Of a stretch of DNA of 64,000 nt, positions 31,331 to 41,400 are shown piece by piece (the stretch's first letter is position 1; each line of letters starts with the position of its first letter). Under the pieces are notes generated by a model. It searched no databases. It saw nothing but the letters and a program-made list of their open reading frames with translations, and had not been told where the DNA came from. The position numbers and the translations under genes are program-made. The DNA is taken from positions 248,001 through 312,000 of the forward strand of contig NZ_LT907988.1 in the NCBI RefSeq assembly GCF_900089455.2, given 5' to 3'. The stretch comes from Orrella dioscoreae. Lineage in GTDB: Bacteria > Pseudomonadota > Gammaproteobacteria > Burkholderiales > Burkholderiaceae_B.

Positions 31331-31414
31331 AGCCGGGGCACCGCGGAGCCGGCTTCGCCGGTCCGCCAGTGCCGCCCCCCTGGGGGGGGAGGCGCGTCAG
31401 CGCCTCGGGGGGGG
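31331..31414 (-). repeat. Structured intergenic repeat, copy A
   Basis: About 84 bp shared with 36841-36923 and 53098-53176. Read on the minus strand it has a C-tract, a perfect hairpin (GAGGCGC-TGAC-GCGCCTC), a C6/G6 stem, and a GCGGA-CCGGC-GAA-GCCGG-CTCCGC imperfect palindrome. It starts two bases after the mlaC stop. Compared with the other copies the outer pair of the last palindrome is changed from T-A to C-G on both sides, which preserves pairing. Confidence 0.85.
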
Positions 31415-31416
31415 CC

Positions 31417-32064
31417 CTACTGCCTCGAGTTCAGCGCCTTGATCAGGCCGTCGATGCCGCTGCGGTTGATTTCCTGGGCGAACTGGTTGCGATAGTTCTC
31501 GATCAGCCAGATGCCTTCGACGTTCAGGTCATAGATCAGCCAGCCCTTGGGCGTCTTTTCCAGTCGGTAGTCCACGCCCACCGGCTGGGCGTTGGCCTGC
31601 GGGATGATCTGCGAGCGCACGACCACGTCGTCGGCGTTGGGGTCGCCGCGGAAGGGCAGCAGGCGCACCGAGGTGCCCTGGTCGACCTTGGTGAGCGCGC
31701 CGCTGTAGGTGCGGATCAGGGTGCCGCGGAAGGCCTGCGACAGCGCGGCCTGCTGTTCGGGCGTGGCCTGGCGCCAGTTGCGCCCGGCGGCCAGGCGCGT
31801 GGTGCGCTCGAAGTTCACATAGGGCAGCAGTTGCTGGTCCACGACCTGGTTGATGCGGGCGAGGTTGCCCGAGCGCAGCGTGGTGTCCTTCTTGAGCACG
31901 GCCAGCAACTGGTCGGCGACCTGTTGCACGAACTCGTTGGGCGCGGCCTGCTGGTTGACCGCTTGCGCGCGCGCGGGCGTGGCGGCCACGCCCAGGGCGA
32001 GCAGGCCGGTGAGGGCCAGGCGGGAGGCGAAACCGAAGACGTTCATGTTGCGGATAGCTTGCAT
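31417..32064 (-). CDS. mlaC: Periplasmic phospholipid shuttle MlaC
   Basis: The 215-residue product has a signal peptide (about 1-32) and the MlaC/Ttg2D domain: PNEFVQQVADQLLAVLKKD, VDQQLLPYVNFERTTRLA and GWLIYDLNVEGIWLIENYR near the end. It carries phospholipid between MlaA in the outer membrane and MlaFED in the inner membrane. It follows mlaA by 14 bp. Confidence 0.94.
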   Translation of the reverse strand: MQAIRNMNVFGFASRLALTGLLALGVAATPARAQAVNQQAAPNEFVQQVADQLLAVLKKDTTLRSGNLARINQVVDQQLLPYVNFERTTRLAAGRNWRQATPEQQAALSQAFRGTLIRTYSGALTKVDQGTSVRLLPFRGDPNADDVVVRSQIIPQANAQPVGVDYRLEKTPKGWLIYDLNVEGIWLIENYRNQFAQEINRSGIDGLIKALNSRQ

Positions 32065-32078
32065 AAAGAAGACTCCTT

Positions 32079-32855
32079 TCAGTTCTGGCCGGCGGGCGTG
32101 GCGGGGACGTCGTCCTCGTCATCCGAGTAATCCGGCAGGTTGTCGCTGTCGGCGCCGCCGGTGCGTTGCAGCACCTGGGCGTTGCGGCGCTGGAGGTAGG
32201 CGTCGCGGATGAAACTGTACGGATCGATCGCGGTGCGGTCGACGGTGTCCGTGACCTCCAGCAGCGAGGCGCGGCGGTCGACGACCTCCAGCCCCCACAG
32301 CGAATTGCGCAGACGCACGTTTTCGATGCTGCCGACCGCCGCAACGTTCCCGTAGAAGCCGCCGACCGTGCCGACGCCGTCACGCACGGTGCTCGCGCCC
32401 AGGAACGGCAGCACCAGGTACGGCCCCTGGCCGATGCCCCAGACGCCCAGCGTCACGCCCAGGTCGTTGGGGATCTTGCGCGCGCCGTTGGCCGTGGCGA
32501 CGTCGAAGCAGCCGCCCACGCCCATGGTGGTGTTGAAGAGGAAACGGCCCAGGGTGTTGAAGAAGTCGTGGCCGCGCGCCTGCAGGAAGCTGTTGGCGGC
32601 CGACCAGACGTCGCCCAGGTTCGAGAACATGTTGTGCACGCAGTTCTGGATGGGATCGGGGACGATGTAGTCGTAACCCTGCGCCACCGGACGCAGCAGC
32701 GCGCGGTCGAAGGTGTCGTTGAACTGGTAGATGCCGCGGTTCATCCCTTCCCAGGGGTCGCGCGGGTCAGGCTGCGAGGACGTGGCGCAGCCGGCCAGCA
32801 GGGCGGCCGCGGAGAGCGCGCAGGCCAGGCGGGTAAGGGAGGTTGCGGTCTTCAT
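32079..32855 (-). CDS. mlaA: Outer-membrane lipoprotein MlaA (VacJ)
   Basis: A 258-residue lipoprotein with lipobox LAGC near residue 21. Family marks: DPWEGMNRGIYQFNDTFDRAL, FNTLGRFLFNTTMGVGGCFDVA and YLVLPFLGASTVRDGVG. MlaA forms a ring that removes misplaced phospholipid from the outer leaflet. The acidic C-terminal tail (DYSDDEDDVPA) is an extension. Having mlaA inside the mla operon is usual in betaproteobacteria, unlike Escherichia. Confidence 0.95.
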   Translation of the reverse strand: MKTATSLTRLACALSAAALLAGCATSSQPDPRDPWEGMNRGIYQFNDTFDRALLRPVAQGYDYIVPDPIQNCVHNMFSNLGDVWSAANSFLQARGHDFFNTLGRFLFNTTMGVGGCFDVATANGARKIPNDLGVTLGVWGIGQGPYLVLPFLGASTVRDGVGTVGGFYGNVAAVGSIENVRLRNSLWGLEVVDRRASLLEVTDTVDRTAIDPYSFIRDAYLQRRNAQVLQRTGGADSDNLPDYSDDEDDVPATPAGQN

Positions 32856-32907
32856 GGAGAAACGATCCTTGTTCGAATTGGTCTGGTCGCGAGATGAATC
32901 ATTGGAA

Positions 32908-33447
32908 TCATTGCTGCGGCGCGGGAGCCGGCGCGGGCGGGGGCGGCGCATCGGCGGCCGGCGGATTGGCGGGCGCTGCCTCGTCGCCGCCCTGGCGTTC
33001 GGCGGTGTTGTAGAGGAACTGGCTGATCAGGTTCTCCAGCACCACGGCGCTCTGGGTATAACGGATTTTTTCACCATCGGCAAAGAACTTGTCATCCCCG
33101 CCGGCTTCCAGGCCGATGTATTGCTCGCCCAGGAGGCCCGAGGTGAGGATCTTGGCCGAGGAGTCCGTCGGGAAGTCATAGCCCTGTTCCAGCTCCATCG
33201 TGACGACGGCCTGGTACATCTGGTCGTCGAAGCCGATGTGCTTGATCCGGCCGACCACCACGCCGGCGCTCTTGACCGCGGCGCGGGGCTTCAGGCCGCC
33301 GATGTTGTCGAAGTTGGCGGTCAGCGTGTAGGTGGGGGCGAACGAGAAGGAGCTCAGGTTGCCGGCCCGCAGGGCCAGGAATACCACCGCTGCCGCGCCC
33401 AGCAGCACGAAGAGGCCTACCCAGAAATCGGTTTTGTCGCGCGTCAT
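32908..33447 (-). CDS. mlaD: MCE-domain protein MlaD
   Basis: The 179-residue product has an N-terminal membrane anchor (FWVGLFVLLGAAAVVFLALR) and one MCE domain (residues about 38-115, with LTANFDNIGGLKPRAAVKSAG). Six copies form a periplasmic ring on MlaFE. The last 35 residues are Pro/Ala-rich and probably disordered. Confidence 0.95.
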   Translation of the reverse strand: MTRDKTDFWVGLFVLLGAAAVVFLALRAGNLSSFSFAPTYTLTANFDNIGGLKPRAAVKSAGVVVGRIKHIGFDDQMYQAVVTMELEQGYDFPTDSSAKILTSGLLGEQYIGLEAGGDDKFFADGEKIRYTQSAVVLENLISQFLYNTAERQGGDEAAPANPPAADAPPPPAPAPAPQQ

Positions 33448-33525
33448 GGTTATCCGTTCCGTATGTATGTGCGTTGAATGCGTGTTGGCGTACGATGTCA
33501 GGCGTTGATCATCCGTTGCCGAAAA

Positions 33526-34311
33526 TCAGTTGCCGAACATCAGGGCGGTCAGCAGGAAGTCCAGGCCCAGCACCGCGAGCGAGCCGGCGACCACCGTGCG
33601 GGTGGTGGCGCGTGCCACGCCTTCGGGCGTGGGGCGCGCGTGCCACCCTTCATAGAGGGCGATCAGCGTGACCGCCACCCCGAACACCACGCTCTTGATG
33701 ACGCCGTTGGCCACGTCGTTCCAGACGTCGACGCCGCCCTGCATCTGCGACCAGAAGGCGCCTGCGTCCACCCCGATCATCAGCACGCCCACGACCCAGC
33801 CGCCCATGATGCCGACCATCGAGAAGATGGCCGCCAGCACGGGCATGGCGATGATGCCGCCCCAGAGCCGCGGCACCAGCACGCGGCGCAGCGGGTCCAC
33901 GGCCATGACTTCCATGGCGGAGAGCTGCTCGCCCGCCTTCATGAGGCCGATCTCGGCGGTCAGGGACGTGCCGGCGCGGCCGGCGAAGAGCAGTGCCGTC
34001 ACCACCGGCCCCAGCTCGCGCACGAGCGACAGCGCCACCAGCAGGCCCAGCGATTCCTCGGCGCCGTAGCGATTGAGCGTGTAGTAGCCCTGCAGGCCCA
34101 GCACGAAGCCGACGAACATGCCGGATACGGCGATGATCAGCAGCGAATAGTTGCCGATGAAGTGGATTTGCTGCGAGACCAGGCGCGGGCGCGAGACGGC
34201 GATGCCGCTGCGGCCCAGCAACTGGAAGAAGAAGCGGGTGAAGGCGCCGATGCCGGCGATGCGTGCCAGCACGCCGGCGCCCAGCGCGGAAATGGGACGT
34301 GTCAGGCTCAT
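33526..34311 (-). CDS. mlaE: Phospholipid ABC transporter permease MlaE
   Basis: A 261-residue permease with five or six membrane segments. The MlaE signature is present: [42 protein letters not shown] and [15 protein letters not shown]. It overlaps the mlaF stop by 4 bp (ATGA). Confidence 0.96.
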   Translation of the reverse strand: MSLTRPISALGAGVLARIAGIGAFTRFFFQLLGRSGIAVSRPRLVSQQIHFIGNYSLLIIAVSGMFVGFVLGLQGYYTLNRYGAEESLGLLVALSLVRELGPVVTALLFAGRAGTSLTAEIGLMKAGEQLSAMEVMAVDPLRRVLVPRLWGGIIAMPVLAAIFSMVGIMGGWVVGVLMIGVDAGAFWSQMQGGVDVWNDVANGVIKSVVFGVAVTLIALYEGWHARPTPEGVARATTRTVVAGSLAVLGLDFLLTALMFGN

Positions 34312-35159
34312 GCTTGGGTTTCCTTGTCGGCCACGCCGTGCCTGCGCCGCCAGGCCGCGAAGGCGGGCGTCTCCGGATAGTGGAAGGCCACGGGGCCGTC
34401 GGCGGCGCCGTCCAGGAACTGGCGCACGTAGGGATCCTGCGACCGCGACAGGTCGGCGGGCGTGCCGGACGCCTTCAGTTCACCCTGGCCGACCAGGTAC
34501 ACATGGTCGGCGATGGCGAAGGATTCCTGGATGTCGTGGGTGATCAGCACCGAGGCGCAGCCCAGGCGGTCCGACAGGTGGCGGATGAGCCTGGCGGTGA
34601 TGCCCAGGGAAATGGGGTCGAGGCCGGCGAAAGGCTCGTCATAGAGGATGAGCTCGGGCTCCAGCACCACGGCGCGCGCCAGGGCGACACGGCGGGCCAT
34701 GCCGCCGGAGATCTCCGAGACGCGCAGGTGGGCGGCGGCGCGCAGCCCCACGGCATCCAGCTTGTCCAGCACACGGGCGATGAGCTCGGCTTCCGGCAGC
34801 GACTTGTGCTCGCGCAGCGGGAAGGCGACGTTCTCGAAGACGTCGAGGTCGGTGAAGAGGGCGCCCTGCTGGAACAGCACGCCCATGCGCTGGCGCAGCG
34901 CCTGCAGGCCGGACAGCGATTGCGCGGCGACGTCCTCGCCGAAGACGCGGACCGCGCCGTTGCGGGGCTTCAGCTGGCCGGTGGCGGCGCGCAGCAGCGT
35001 GGTCTTGCCCGAGCCAGAACTGCCCATGATGGCCACCACCTGACCCGGCGCGACGCGCAGGTCGATGCCGGACAGCACGGTGAAGTCGCCATAGCCCAGG
35101 GACACATCGCGCAGGTCCAGGGCGGCAACGGTGGAGGCGGCGGAAGTCGGCGTGGGCAT
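34308..35159 (-). CDS. mlaF: Phospholipid ABC transporter ATPase MlaF
   Basis: The 283-residue ATPase shows Walker [14 protein letters not shown], signature [14 protein letters not shown] and Walker [15 protein letters not shown]. The C-terminal extension (about residues 240-283) is where MlaF usually contacts MlaB, yet no mlaB gene is in the operon. First gene of mlaFEDAC. Confidence 0.96.
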   Translation of the reverse strand: MPTPTSAASTVAALDLRDVSLGYGDFTVLSGIDLRVAPGQVVAIMGSSGSGKTTLLRAATGQLKPRNGAVRVFGEDVAAQSLSGLQALRQRMGVLFQQGALFTDLDVFENVAFPLREHKSLPEAELIARVLDKLDAVGLRAAAHLRVSEISGGMARRVALARAVVLEPELILYDEPFAGLDPISLGITARLIRHLSDRLGCASVLITHDIQESFAIADHVYLVGQGELKASGTPADLSRSQDPYVRQFLDGAADGPVAFHYPETPAFAAWRRRHGVADKETQA

Positions 35160-35223
35160 GGCTTGGGCGTGGGTCAGGTCGGTGTCCGGTGGAATGGCTG
35201 GGTGTCGGGAGGAAAGATCCCGC

Positions 35224-35790
35224 TCAGGAAGGCGGGGCGCGCTTCAGCTTCAAGTCCTGCAGACGCAGGCCTTGCCGGTCCTTGGCGGACAGGATGGGCG
35301 ATTGACCCGGTAAAAGGGGCCATTGTATCCCCACGGATGGGTCGTCCCAGGCGAGCGTCCGCTCGGCGTCGGGTCGGTACGGCGACGTGACGTCATAAAG
35401 GGTGTCGCTGTCGTCCTCCAGAGCCAGGAAGCCGTGCGCATGGCCTTGCGGCACCCAGAGTTGGCGGCGGTTGGCGGCAGATAGCGTCACGGTCGTCCAG
35501 CGGCCGAAGTGGGGAGACTCGGGACGAATGTCCACGACGACGTCCTGGACTGCCCCGGCGACGACGCGCACGAGCTTGTCCTGGCTCGAGGGCCGTGCCT
35601 GCCAATGCAGGCCGCGCAGCACGCCACGGGTAGAGCGCGAGTGGTTCTGCTGGACGAAGACCGGCGCCGGGCCCAGGGCGGCGGGCCAGCGTTCGGCATT
35701 GAAAACCTCGAAGAAGAAACCGCGTTCGTCGGCGTAGGCGACGGGTTCGAGGATCTTCACGTCAGGCAGGTCGGTATCGATGACGTTCAT
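35224..35790 (-). CDS. rfbC: dTDP-4-dehydrorhamnose 3,5-epimerase
   Basis: A 188-residue cupin-fold epimerase in dTDP-L-rhamnose synthesis. The catalytic His lies in GVLRGLHWQ and the Tyr in DTLYDVTSPY; VWVPQGHAHGF-type segment (here LWVPQGHAHGFLAL) is also conserved. The ATG at 35790 overlaps the rfbD stop. The partners rfbA and rfbB are not in the window. Confidence 0.95.
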   Translation of the reverse strand: MNVIDTDLPDVKILEPVAYADERGFFFEVFNAERWPAALGPAPVFVQQNHSRSTRGVLRGLHWQARPSSQDKLVRVVAGAVQDVVVDIRPESPHFGRWTTVTLSAANRRQLWVPQGHAHGFLALEDDSDTLYDVTSPYRPDAERTLAWDDPSVGIQWPLLPGQSPILSAKDRQGLRLQDLKLKRAPPS

Positions 35791-36680
35791 GACGTTGCCA
35801 GCGCCTCGTTGACCAGCGCGGGCAGGGCAGTCCGCCACTCGGGTACGGACCATCCCAGGCGGCTTGCCGCCTGGCTGCTGTCCAGCGCGGATTGGGCCGG
35901 GCGGGGGGCGCCGGCCAGCGTGTGCGAGGCGATCGGGCGGACGGCCACGCGTGCCCAGTCCGTACCCGCCTGCGTGGCAGCCTGGTCCAGGATGGCCTGC
36001 GCCCAGCCGTGCCGGGAGACCTGGCCCGCCGCGCCCACGTGCAGCAGGGCGGACGTGAAATGATCGCGATCGGCGGCGTACTGCGCCACCAGGGCGCCCG
36101 TCGCCTGGGCGACCCAGGCCGCCGGCGTGGGGGCGCCGACCTGGTCGTCCACGACGGCCATGGGGTGGCCTGCCTGCGCGCGCGCCAGGATGGCCGTCAT
36201 GAAGTTGCGGGCTTGCGCGCTATAGAGCCAGCCGGTGCGCAGCACCAGCCAGTTGCCGCCGCGTGCCTGCACGGCGGCTTCGCCCGCCCGCTTGCCCCGG
36301 CCATAGGCCGATAGCGGGGCGGTGGGGTCGTCTTCCCGGTAGGGGCGGGCCAGCGCGCCGTCGAAGACGTAATCGGTGGAGTAATGGATGAGCAGCGCGC
36401 CGGCCTGGCGCGTGGCATCGGCCAGCGCGGCGGGGGCCTCGGCGTTGACCGCGTGCGCGGCGGCTTCCTGCTGTTCCGCCCCGTCGACGTCGGTCCAGGC
36501 CGCGGCGTTGACCACGACATCCGGCCGCGACGCGATCACCGCCTGCCGCAAGGCCGCGGTATCGGTCAGGTCCAGTTCCTGGCGGGCGGGTGCGTGGACG
36601 GTGCCGGCGGCTTCCAGAACGGGGCGCAATGCGCGGCCCAACTGCCCGGTCCCGCCCAGCAGCAGGATGCGCAGGGGCAT
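35787..36680 (-). CDS. rfbD: dTDP-4-dehydrorhamnose reductase
   Basis: A 297-residue short-chain reductase making dTDP-L-rhamnose. The nucleotide motif LLLGGTGQLGRAL is at the N-terminus, STDYVFDG follows and the catalytic YGRGK is near residue 128. The ATG at 36680 gives the normal start. Rhamnose units go into LPS or other envelope glycans. Confidence 0.95.
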   Translation of the reverse strand: MPLRILLLGGTGQLGRALRPVLEAAGTVHAPARQELDLTDTAALRQAVIASRPDVVVNAAAWTDVDGAEQQEAAAHAVNAEAPAALADATRQAGALLIHYSTDYVFDGALARPYREDDPTAPLSAYGRGKRAGEAAVQARGGNWLVLRTGWLYSAQARNFMTAILARAQAGHPMAVVDDQVGAPTPAAWVAQATGALVAQYAADRDHFTSALLHVGAAGQVSRHGWAQAILDQAATQAGTDWARVAVRPIASHTLAGAPRPAQSALDSSQAASRLGWSVPEWRTALPALVNEALATS

Positions 36681-36759
36681 GGCGATCACGTTGAAAGGGG
36701 GAAGGGCATGATAGCCGGGCGCGGCCGATCTACCCGGGCGGTAATGTAGCGAAATGCGA

Positions 36760-36790
36760 CACGGCCCCCGCGGGAGTACCGGGGGCCGTG
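36760..36790 (-). terminator. Hairpin terminator of gltBD
   Basis: A perfect 10-bp stem (CACGGCCCCC / GGGGGCCGTG) with an 11-base loop, followed on the minus strand by a weak T-rich run. It sits between the gltD stop with its repeat and the rfbD start. Nothing else is seen in the 245-bp gap. Confidence 0.5.
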
Positions 36791-36840
36791 CGCGAGTTCT
36801 ATAGAAAGAGAACTTCCGTCGCTGCCAGGCGGTCCAGCCA

Positions 36841-36923
36841 GGGCGCAGTGGAGCCGGCTCCGCCGGTCCACCAGCGCCGCCCCCCTGGGGGGGAGGCGCG
36901 TCAGCGCCTCGGGGGGGGGGGGG
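36841..36923 (-). repeat. Structured intergenic repeat, copy B
   Basis: Second copy of the repeat at 31331-31414, starting two bases after the gltD stop. Its terminal homopolymer is 13 G long on the plus strand, the longest in the window. The last module reads GTGGA-CCGGC-GGA-GCCGG-CTCCAC on the minus strand. Confidence 0.85.
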
Positions 36924-36925
36924 TA

Positions 36926-38392
36926 TTACCGCGGCAGTTCGGTCGAGCCCATCAGGAACGCGTCGACCGAGCGGGCGCACTGGCGGCCTTCGCGGATCGC
37001 CCAGACGATCAGCGATTGCCCGCGGCGCATGTCGCCAGCGGCGAACACCTTGTCGACGTTGGTGCGGTAGTCGTCGGTGTTGGCGCGCACGTTGCCGCGG
37101 CCGTCACGGTCCACGCCGAAGGCGTCCAGCACGGTCGAGACGGGCGAGACGAAGCCCATGGCCAGCAGCACCAGGTCGGCCGGCAGCTCGAATTGCGAGC
37201 CTTCGACTTCCTGCATCTTCATCTGGCCGGTGGCCTCGTCCTTGACCCACTCGACGCGGGCGGCCACGAGCTTCGTGACCTTGCCGTTCTCGCCTTCGAA
37301 GGACTTGCTGGTGATGGCCCAGTCGCGGTCGCAGCCTTCCACGTGCGAGGAGGAGGTGCGCAGCTTGGCCGGCCAGTAGGGCCAGGTCAGGGCCTTGTTC
37401 TCTTCCTCGGGCGGGCGCGGCATCAGTTCGATCTGGGTGACCGACTTGGCGCCGTGGCGGTTGCTGGTGCCCACGCAGTCGGAGCCGGTGTCGCCGCCGC
37501 CGATGACGATGACGTGCTTGTCCTTGGCCAGGGTCTGGCTGGACAGGCGGTCGCCGGCCACGGCCTTGTTCTGCTGGCGCAGGAAGTCCATGGCGAAATA
37601 GACGCCGTCCAGTTCGCGGCCGGGCACCGGCAGGTCGCGCGGGGTTTCCGCGCCGCCGGCCATGACCACGGCATCGAACTCGGCCTGCAGCGCCTGGGGC
37701 GTCTTGACGGTCAGGCCGTCGACGCCCGCGTCACCGGGCTGGCCGATGTAGGTGGAGGGGCAGAACTCCACGCCTTCGGCCTCCATCTGCGCCACGCGGC
37801 GGTCGATCTGGGTCTTTTCCAGCTTGAAGTCGGGGATGCCGTAGCGCAGCAGGCCGCCGATGCGGTCGCTTTTCTCGAACACGGTGACCTGGTGGCCGGC
37901 GCGCGCCAGTTGCTGGGCGCAGGCCAGGCCCGAGGGGCCCGAGCCCACCACGGCGACCTTCTTGCCGGTCTTGCGCGCGGGCGGTTGCGGCACGACCCAG
38001 CCCTCGTCCCAGCCGCGGTCGATGATCGCGTGCTCGATGGACTTGATGCCGACGGCGTCGTCGTTGATGTTGAGGGTACAGGCGGCCTCGCAGGGCGCCG
38101 GGCAGATGCGGCCGGTGAACTCGGGGAAGTTGTTCGTCGAGTGCAGGACGGCCAGCGCCTGGCGCCACTGGTTGCGATAAACCAGGTCGTTCCAGTCGGG
38201 GATGATGTTGTTGACCGGGCAGCCTGTGTTGCAGAACGGGATGCCGCAGTCCATGCAGCGCGCGCCTTGCTGCCTGGCCTGGTCTTCGTTCAGGTGCAGC
38301 ACGAACTCGCGCCAATGCTTCAGGCGCTTGACGGGGGCTTCATAGCCCTCGTCCAGGCGTTCGTATTCCAAAAAACCGGTGACTTTACCCAT
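36926..38392 (-). CDS. gltD: Glutamate synthase small subunit
   Basis: The 488-residue subunit feeds NADPH electrons to GltB. Near the N-terminus is the cysteine cluster [17 protein letters not shown] for 4Fe-4S binding; [19 protein letters not shown] binds FAD and [19 protein letters not shown] binds NADPH. It lies 9 bp after gltB. Confidence 0.97.
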   Translation of the reverse strand: MGKVTGFLEYERLDEGYEAPVKRLKHWREFVLHLNEDQARQQGARCMDCGIPFCNTGCPVNNIIPDWNDLVYRNQWRQALAVLHSTNNFPEFTGRICPAPCEAACTLNINDDAVGIKSIEHAIIDRGWDEGWVVPQPPARKTGKKVAVVGSGPSGLACAQQLARAGHQVTVFEKSDRIGGLLRYGIPDFKLEKTQIDRRVAQMEAEGVEFCPSTYIGQPGDAGVDGLTVKTPQALQAEFDAVVMAGGAETPRDLPVPGRELDGVYFAMDFLRQQNKAVAGDRLSSQTLAKDKHVIVIGGGDTGSDCVGTSNRHGAKSVTQIELMPRPPEEENKALTWPYWPAKLRTSSSHVEGCDRDWAITSKSFEGENGKVTKLVAARVEWVKDEATGQMKMQEVEGSQFELPADLVLLAMGFVSPVSTVLDAFGVDRDGRGNVRANTDDYRTNVDKVFAAGDMRRGQSLIVWAIREGRQCARSVDAFLMGSTELPR

Positions 38393-38401
38393 GATGTTTC
38401 C

Positions 38402-41400
38402 TCAGGCGACCAACTGTTCGGGGTTGGCGGCGCGATACATTTCTACCAACGCACGGCGGTATTCGGTCGGCATGACCTTCACGAACTTGGCGCGGGCGGT
38501 TTCCCAGTTGCCCAGGATCTCGCGCGCCTGATAGCTGCCCGTGTAGCGGAAGTGGTTCTCGACCAGGCGGCGCAGGATGGCTTCATCCGGCTCGCGCTCG
38601 CCGCCACGGGTGGCGCTGTGCCAGGTCTCGATGGCCCCGGCCGACTGCTGCACGTCCAGCGCCTGGATCGACTCCAGTTCGACCATGGACAGGTTGCAGT
38701 TGTCGGCCAGCTCGCCCTTGGGATCCCAGACGTAGGCCACGCCGCCGGACATGCCCGCGGCGAAGTTGCGGCCGGTGCGGCCCAGGACGACGACGGTGCC
38801 GCCGGTCATGTATTCGCAGCCGTGGTCGCCCGTGCCTTCGACGACCGCGATGGCGCCGGAGTTGCGCACCGCGAAGCGTTCGCCCGCCACGCCGTTGATG
38901 TAGGCCTCGCCTGCCAGCGCGCCGTACAGCACGGTGTTGCCGGCGATGATGTGCTCGGGGCCGAAGCCACGGAAGTCGTTGGGCGAGCGCACGATGATGC
39001 GGCCGCCCGACAGGCCCTTGCCGACGTAGTCATTGCCTTCGCCCACCAGGTCCATCGTGATGCCGTGGGCCAGGAAGGCGCCGAAGCTCTGGCCCGCCGT
39101 GCCGTTGCACTGGATGTGGATGGTGTCGTCGGGCAGGCCGTCGTGGCCGTAGCGCGCGGCCACCGCGCCCGAGAGCATGGCGCCGATGGTGCGGTTGCGG
39201 TTGCGCACGGGGGTGATGAACGAGACCTTCTCGCCACGCTCCAGCGCGGGCTTGCTGCGCTCGATCAACTGGTGATCCAGCGCGCCGTCCAGGCCGTGGT
39301 CCTGCGCTTCGAACTGGCGGTAGCCGGCGTCGGACTCGATCTGGTGGAAGACGCGGCTGAAGTCCAGGCCCTGGGCCTTCCAGTGTTCGATGCCGGCGCG
39401 CATGTCCAGCAGGTCGGCGCGGCCGATCAGGTCATCGAACTTGCGGATGCCCAGCTGGGCCATGATTTCGCGCACTTCCTCGGCGATGAAGAAGAAGAAG
39501 TTCACGACGTGTTCGGGCTTGCCCTGGAACTTGGCGCGCAGCACCGGGTCCTGGGTGGCCACGCCCACGGGGCAGGTGTTCAGGTGGCACTTGCGCATCA
39601 TGATGCAGCCTTCGACGACCAGCGGCGCGGTCGCGAAGCCGAACTCGTCGGCGCCCAGCAGCGCGCCGATCACGACGTCGCGGCCGGTCTTCATCTGGCC
39701 GTCGGCCTGCACGCGGATGCGGCTGCGCAGGCGGTTCAGCACCAGCGTCTGCTGCGTTTCGGCCAGGCCCAGTTCCCAGGGCGAACCCACCTGCTTGATG
39801 GACGACACGGGCGAGGCGCCGGTGCCGCCGTCATGGCCGGCGATCACGACGTGGTCGGCCTTGGCCTTGGCCACGCCGGTGGCGATGGTGCCCACGCCCG
39901 AGGCCGAGACCAGCTTCACCGAGATCGAGGACCGCGGATTGACGTTCTTCAGGTCGTGGATGAGCTGGGCCAGGTCTTCGATCGAGTAGATGTCGTGGTG
40001 GGGAGGGGGCGAGATGAGGCCCACGCCCGGCACCGAGTAACGCAGCTTGGCGATGTATTCCGAGACCTTGTGGCCGGGCAGCTGGCCGCCTTCGCCGGGC
40101 TTGGCGCCCTGGGCCATCTTGATCTGGATCTGGTCGGCGCTGGCCAGGTATTCGGCGGTGACGCCGAAACGGCCCGAGGCCACCTGCTTGATCTTGGAGC
40201 GCAGCGAGTCGCCGGCCTGCAGGGGCACGTCGGCCACGATGCGGTCGGCGCCCAGCACCGAGGCCAGCGTGTCGCCTTCCTTGATGCCGGCATCGCCGTC
40301 ACGCATCTCGGCGCGGTAGCGCAGTTCGTCCTCGCCGCCTTCGCCGGTGTTCGACTTGCCGCCGATGCGGTTCATGGCCGCGGCCAGCACCGAGTGGGCT
40401 TCGGTCGAGATCGAGCCGAGCGACATGGCGCCGGTGGCGAAGCGCTTGACGATCTCCTTGGCCGGCTCGACGTCGTCCAGCGAGATGGCGCGCGTGGGCT
40501 CGACCTTGAATTCGAAGAGGCCGCGCAGGGTCAGGTGGCGGCGGCTCTGGTCGTTGATGAGCTGCGCGTATTCCTTGTAGGTGCGGTAGTTGTTGGCGCG
40601 CGAGGCGTGCTGCAGCTTGGCGATGGAGTCGGGCGTCCACATGTGGTCTTCGCCACGCACGCGGAAGGCATATTCGCCGCCCGCGTCCAGGGCGTTGGCC
40701 AGCACGGGATCGTTGCCGAAGGCGGCGCGGTGCAGGCGCAGCGCCTCTTCGGCCACTTCGAAGATGCCGATGCCTTCGATGGCGCTGGGCGTGCCGGCGA
40801 AGTACTGGTCGACCAGCGACGAGCGCAGGCCGACGGCTTCGAAGATCTGCGCGCCGCAATAGGACATGTAGGTCGAGATGCCCATCTTGGACATGACCTT
40901 GTTCAGGCCCTTGCCGACTGCCTTGATGTAGTTCTTGACGGCCTTTTCAGGCGACTCGGACATCTCGGCCAGCGCTTCCAGCGCCAGGTAGGGGTGGACG
41001 GCTTCGGCGCCGTATCCCGCCAGCAGCGCGAAGTGGTGCACCTCGCGCACGGAGCCCGTCTCGACCACGAGGCCGGTGGCGGTGCGCAGGCCGGCGCGGA
41101 TCAGGTGCTGGTGGATGGCCGAGGTGGCCAGCAGCGCGGGGATGGCCACGCGCTCGCCGTCCACGCGGCGGTCCGACAGGATCAGCACGTTGTAGCCGCT
41201 CTGCACGGCGTCGACGGCGCGGGCGCACAGGGCCGCCACGCGGGCTTCGATGCCCTCGCGGCCCCAGGCCACCGGATAGGTGATGTCCAGCTCGAAGCTG
41301 CGGAACTTGTTGTGCGTGACCTGCGAGATGTCGCGCAGGATCGCCATGGCGTTGAGATCCAGCACCGGCTGCGAGACTTCCAGACGCAGCGGCGGGTTCA

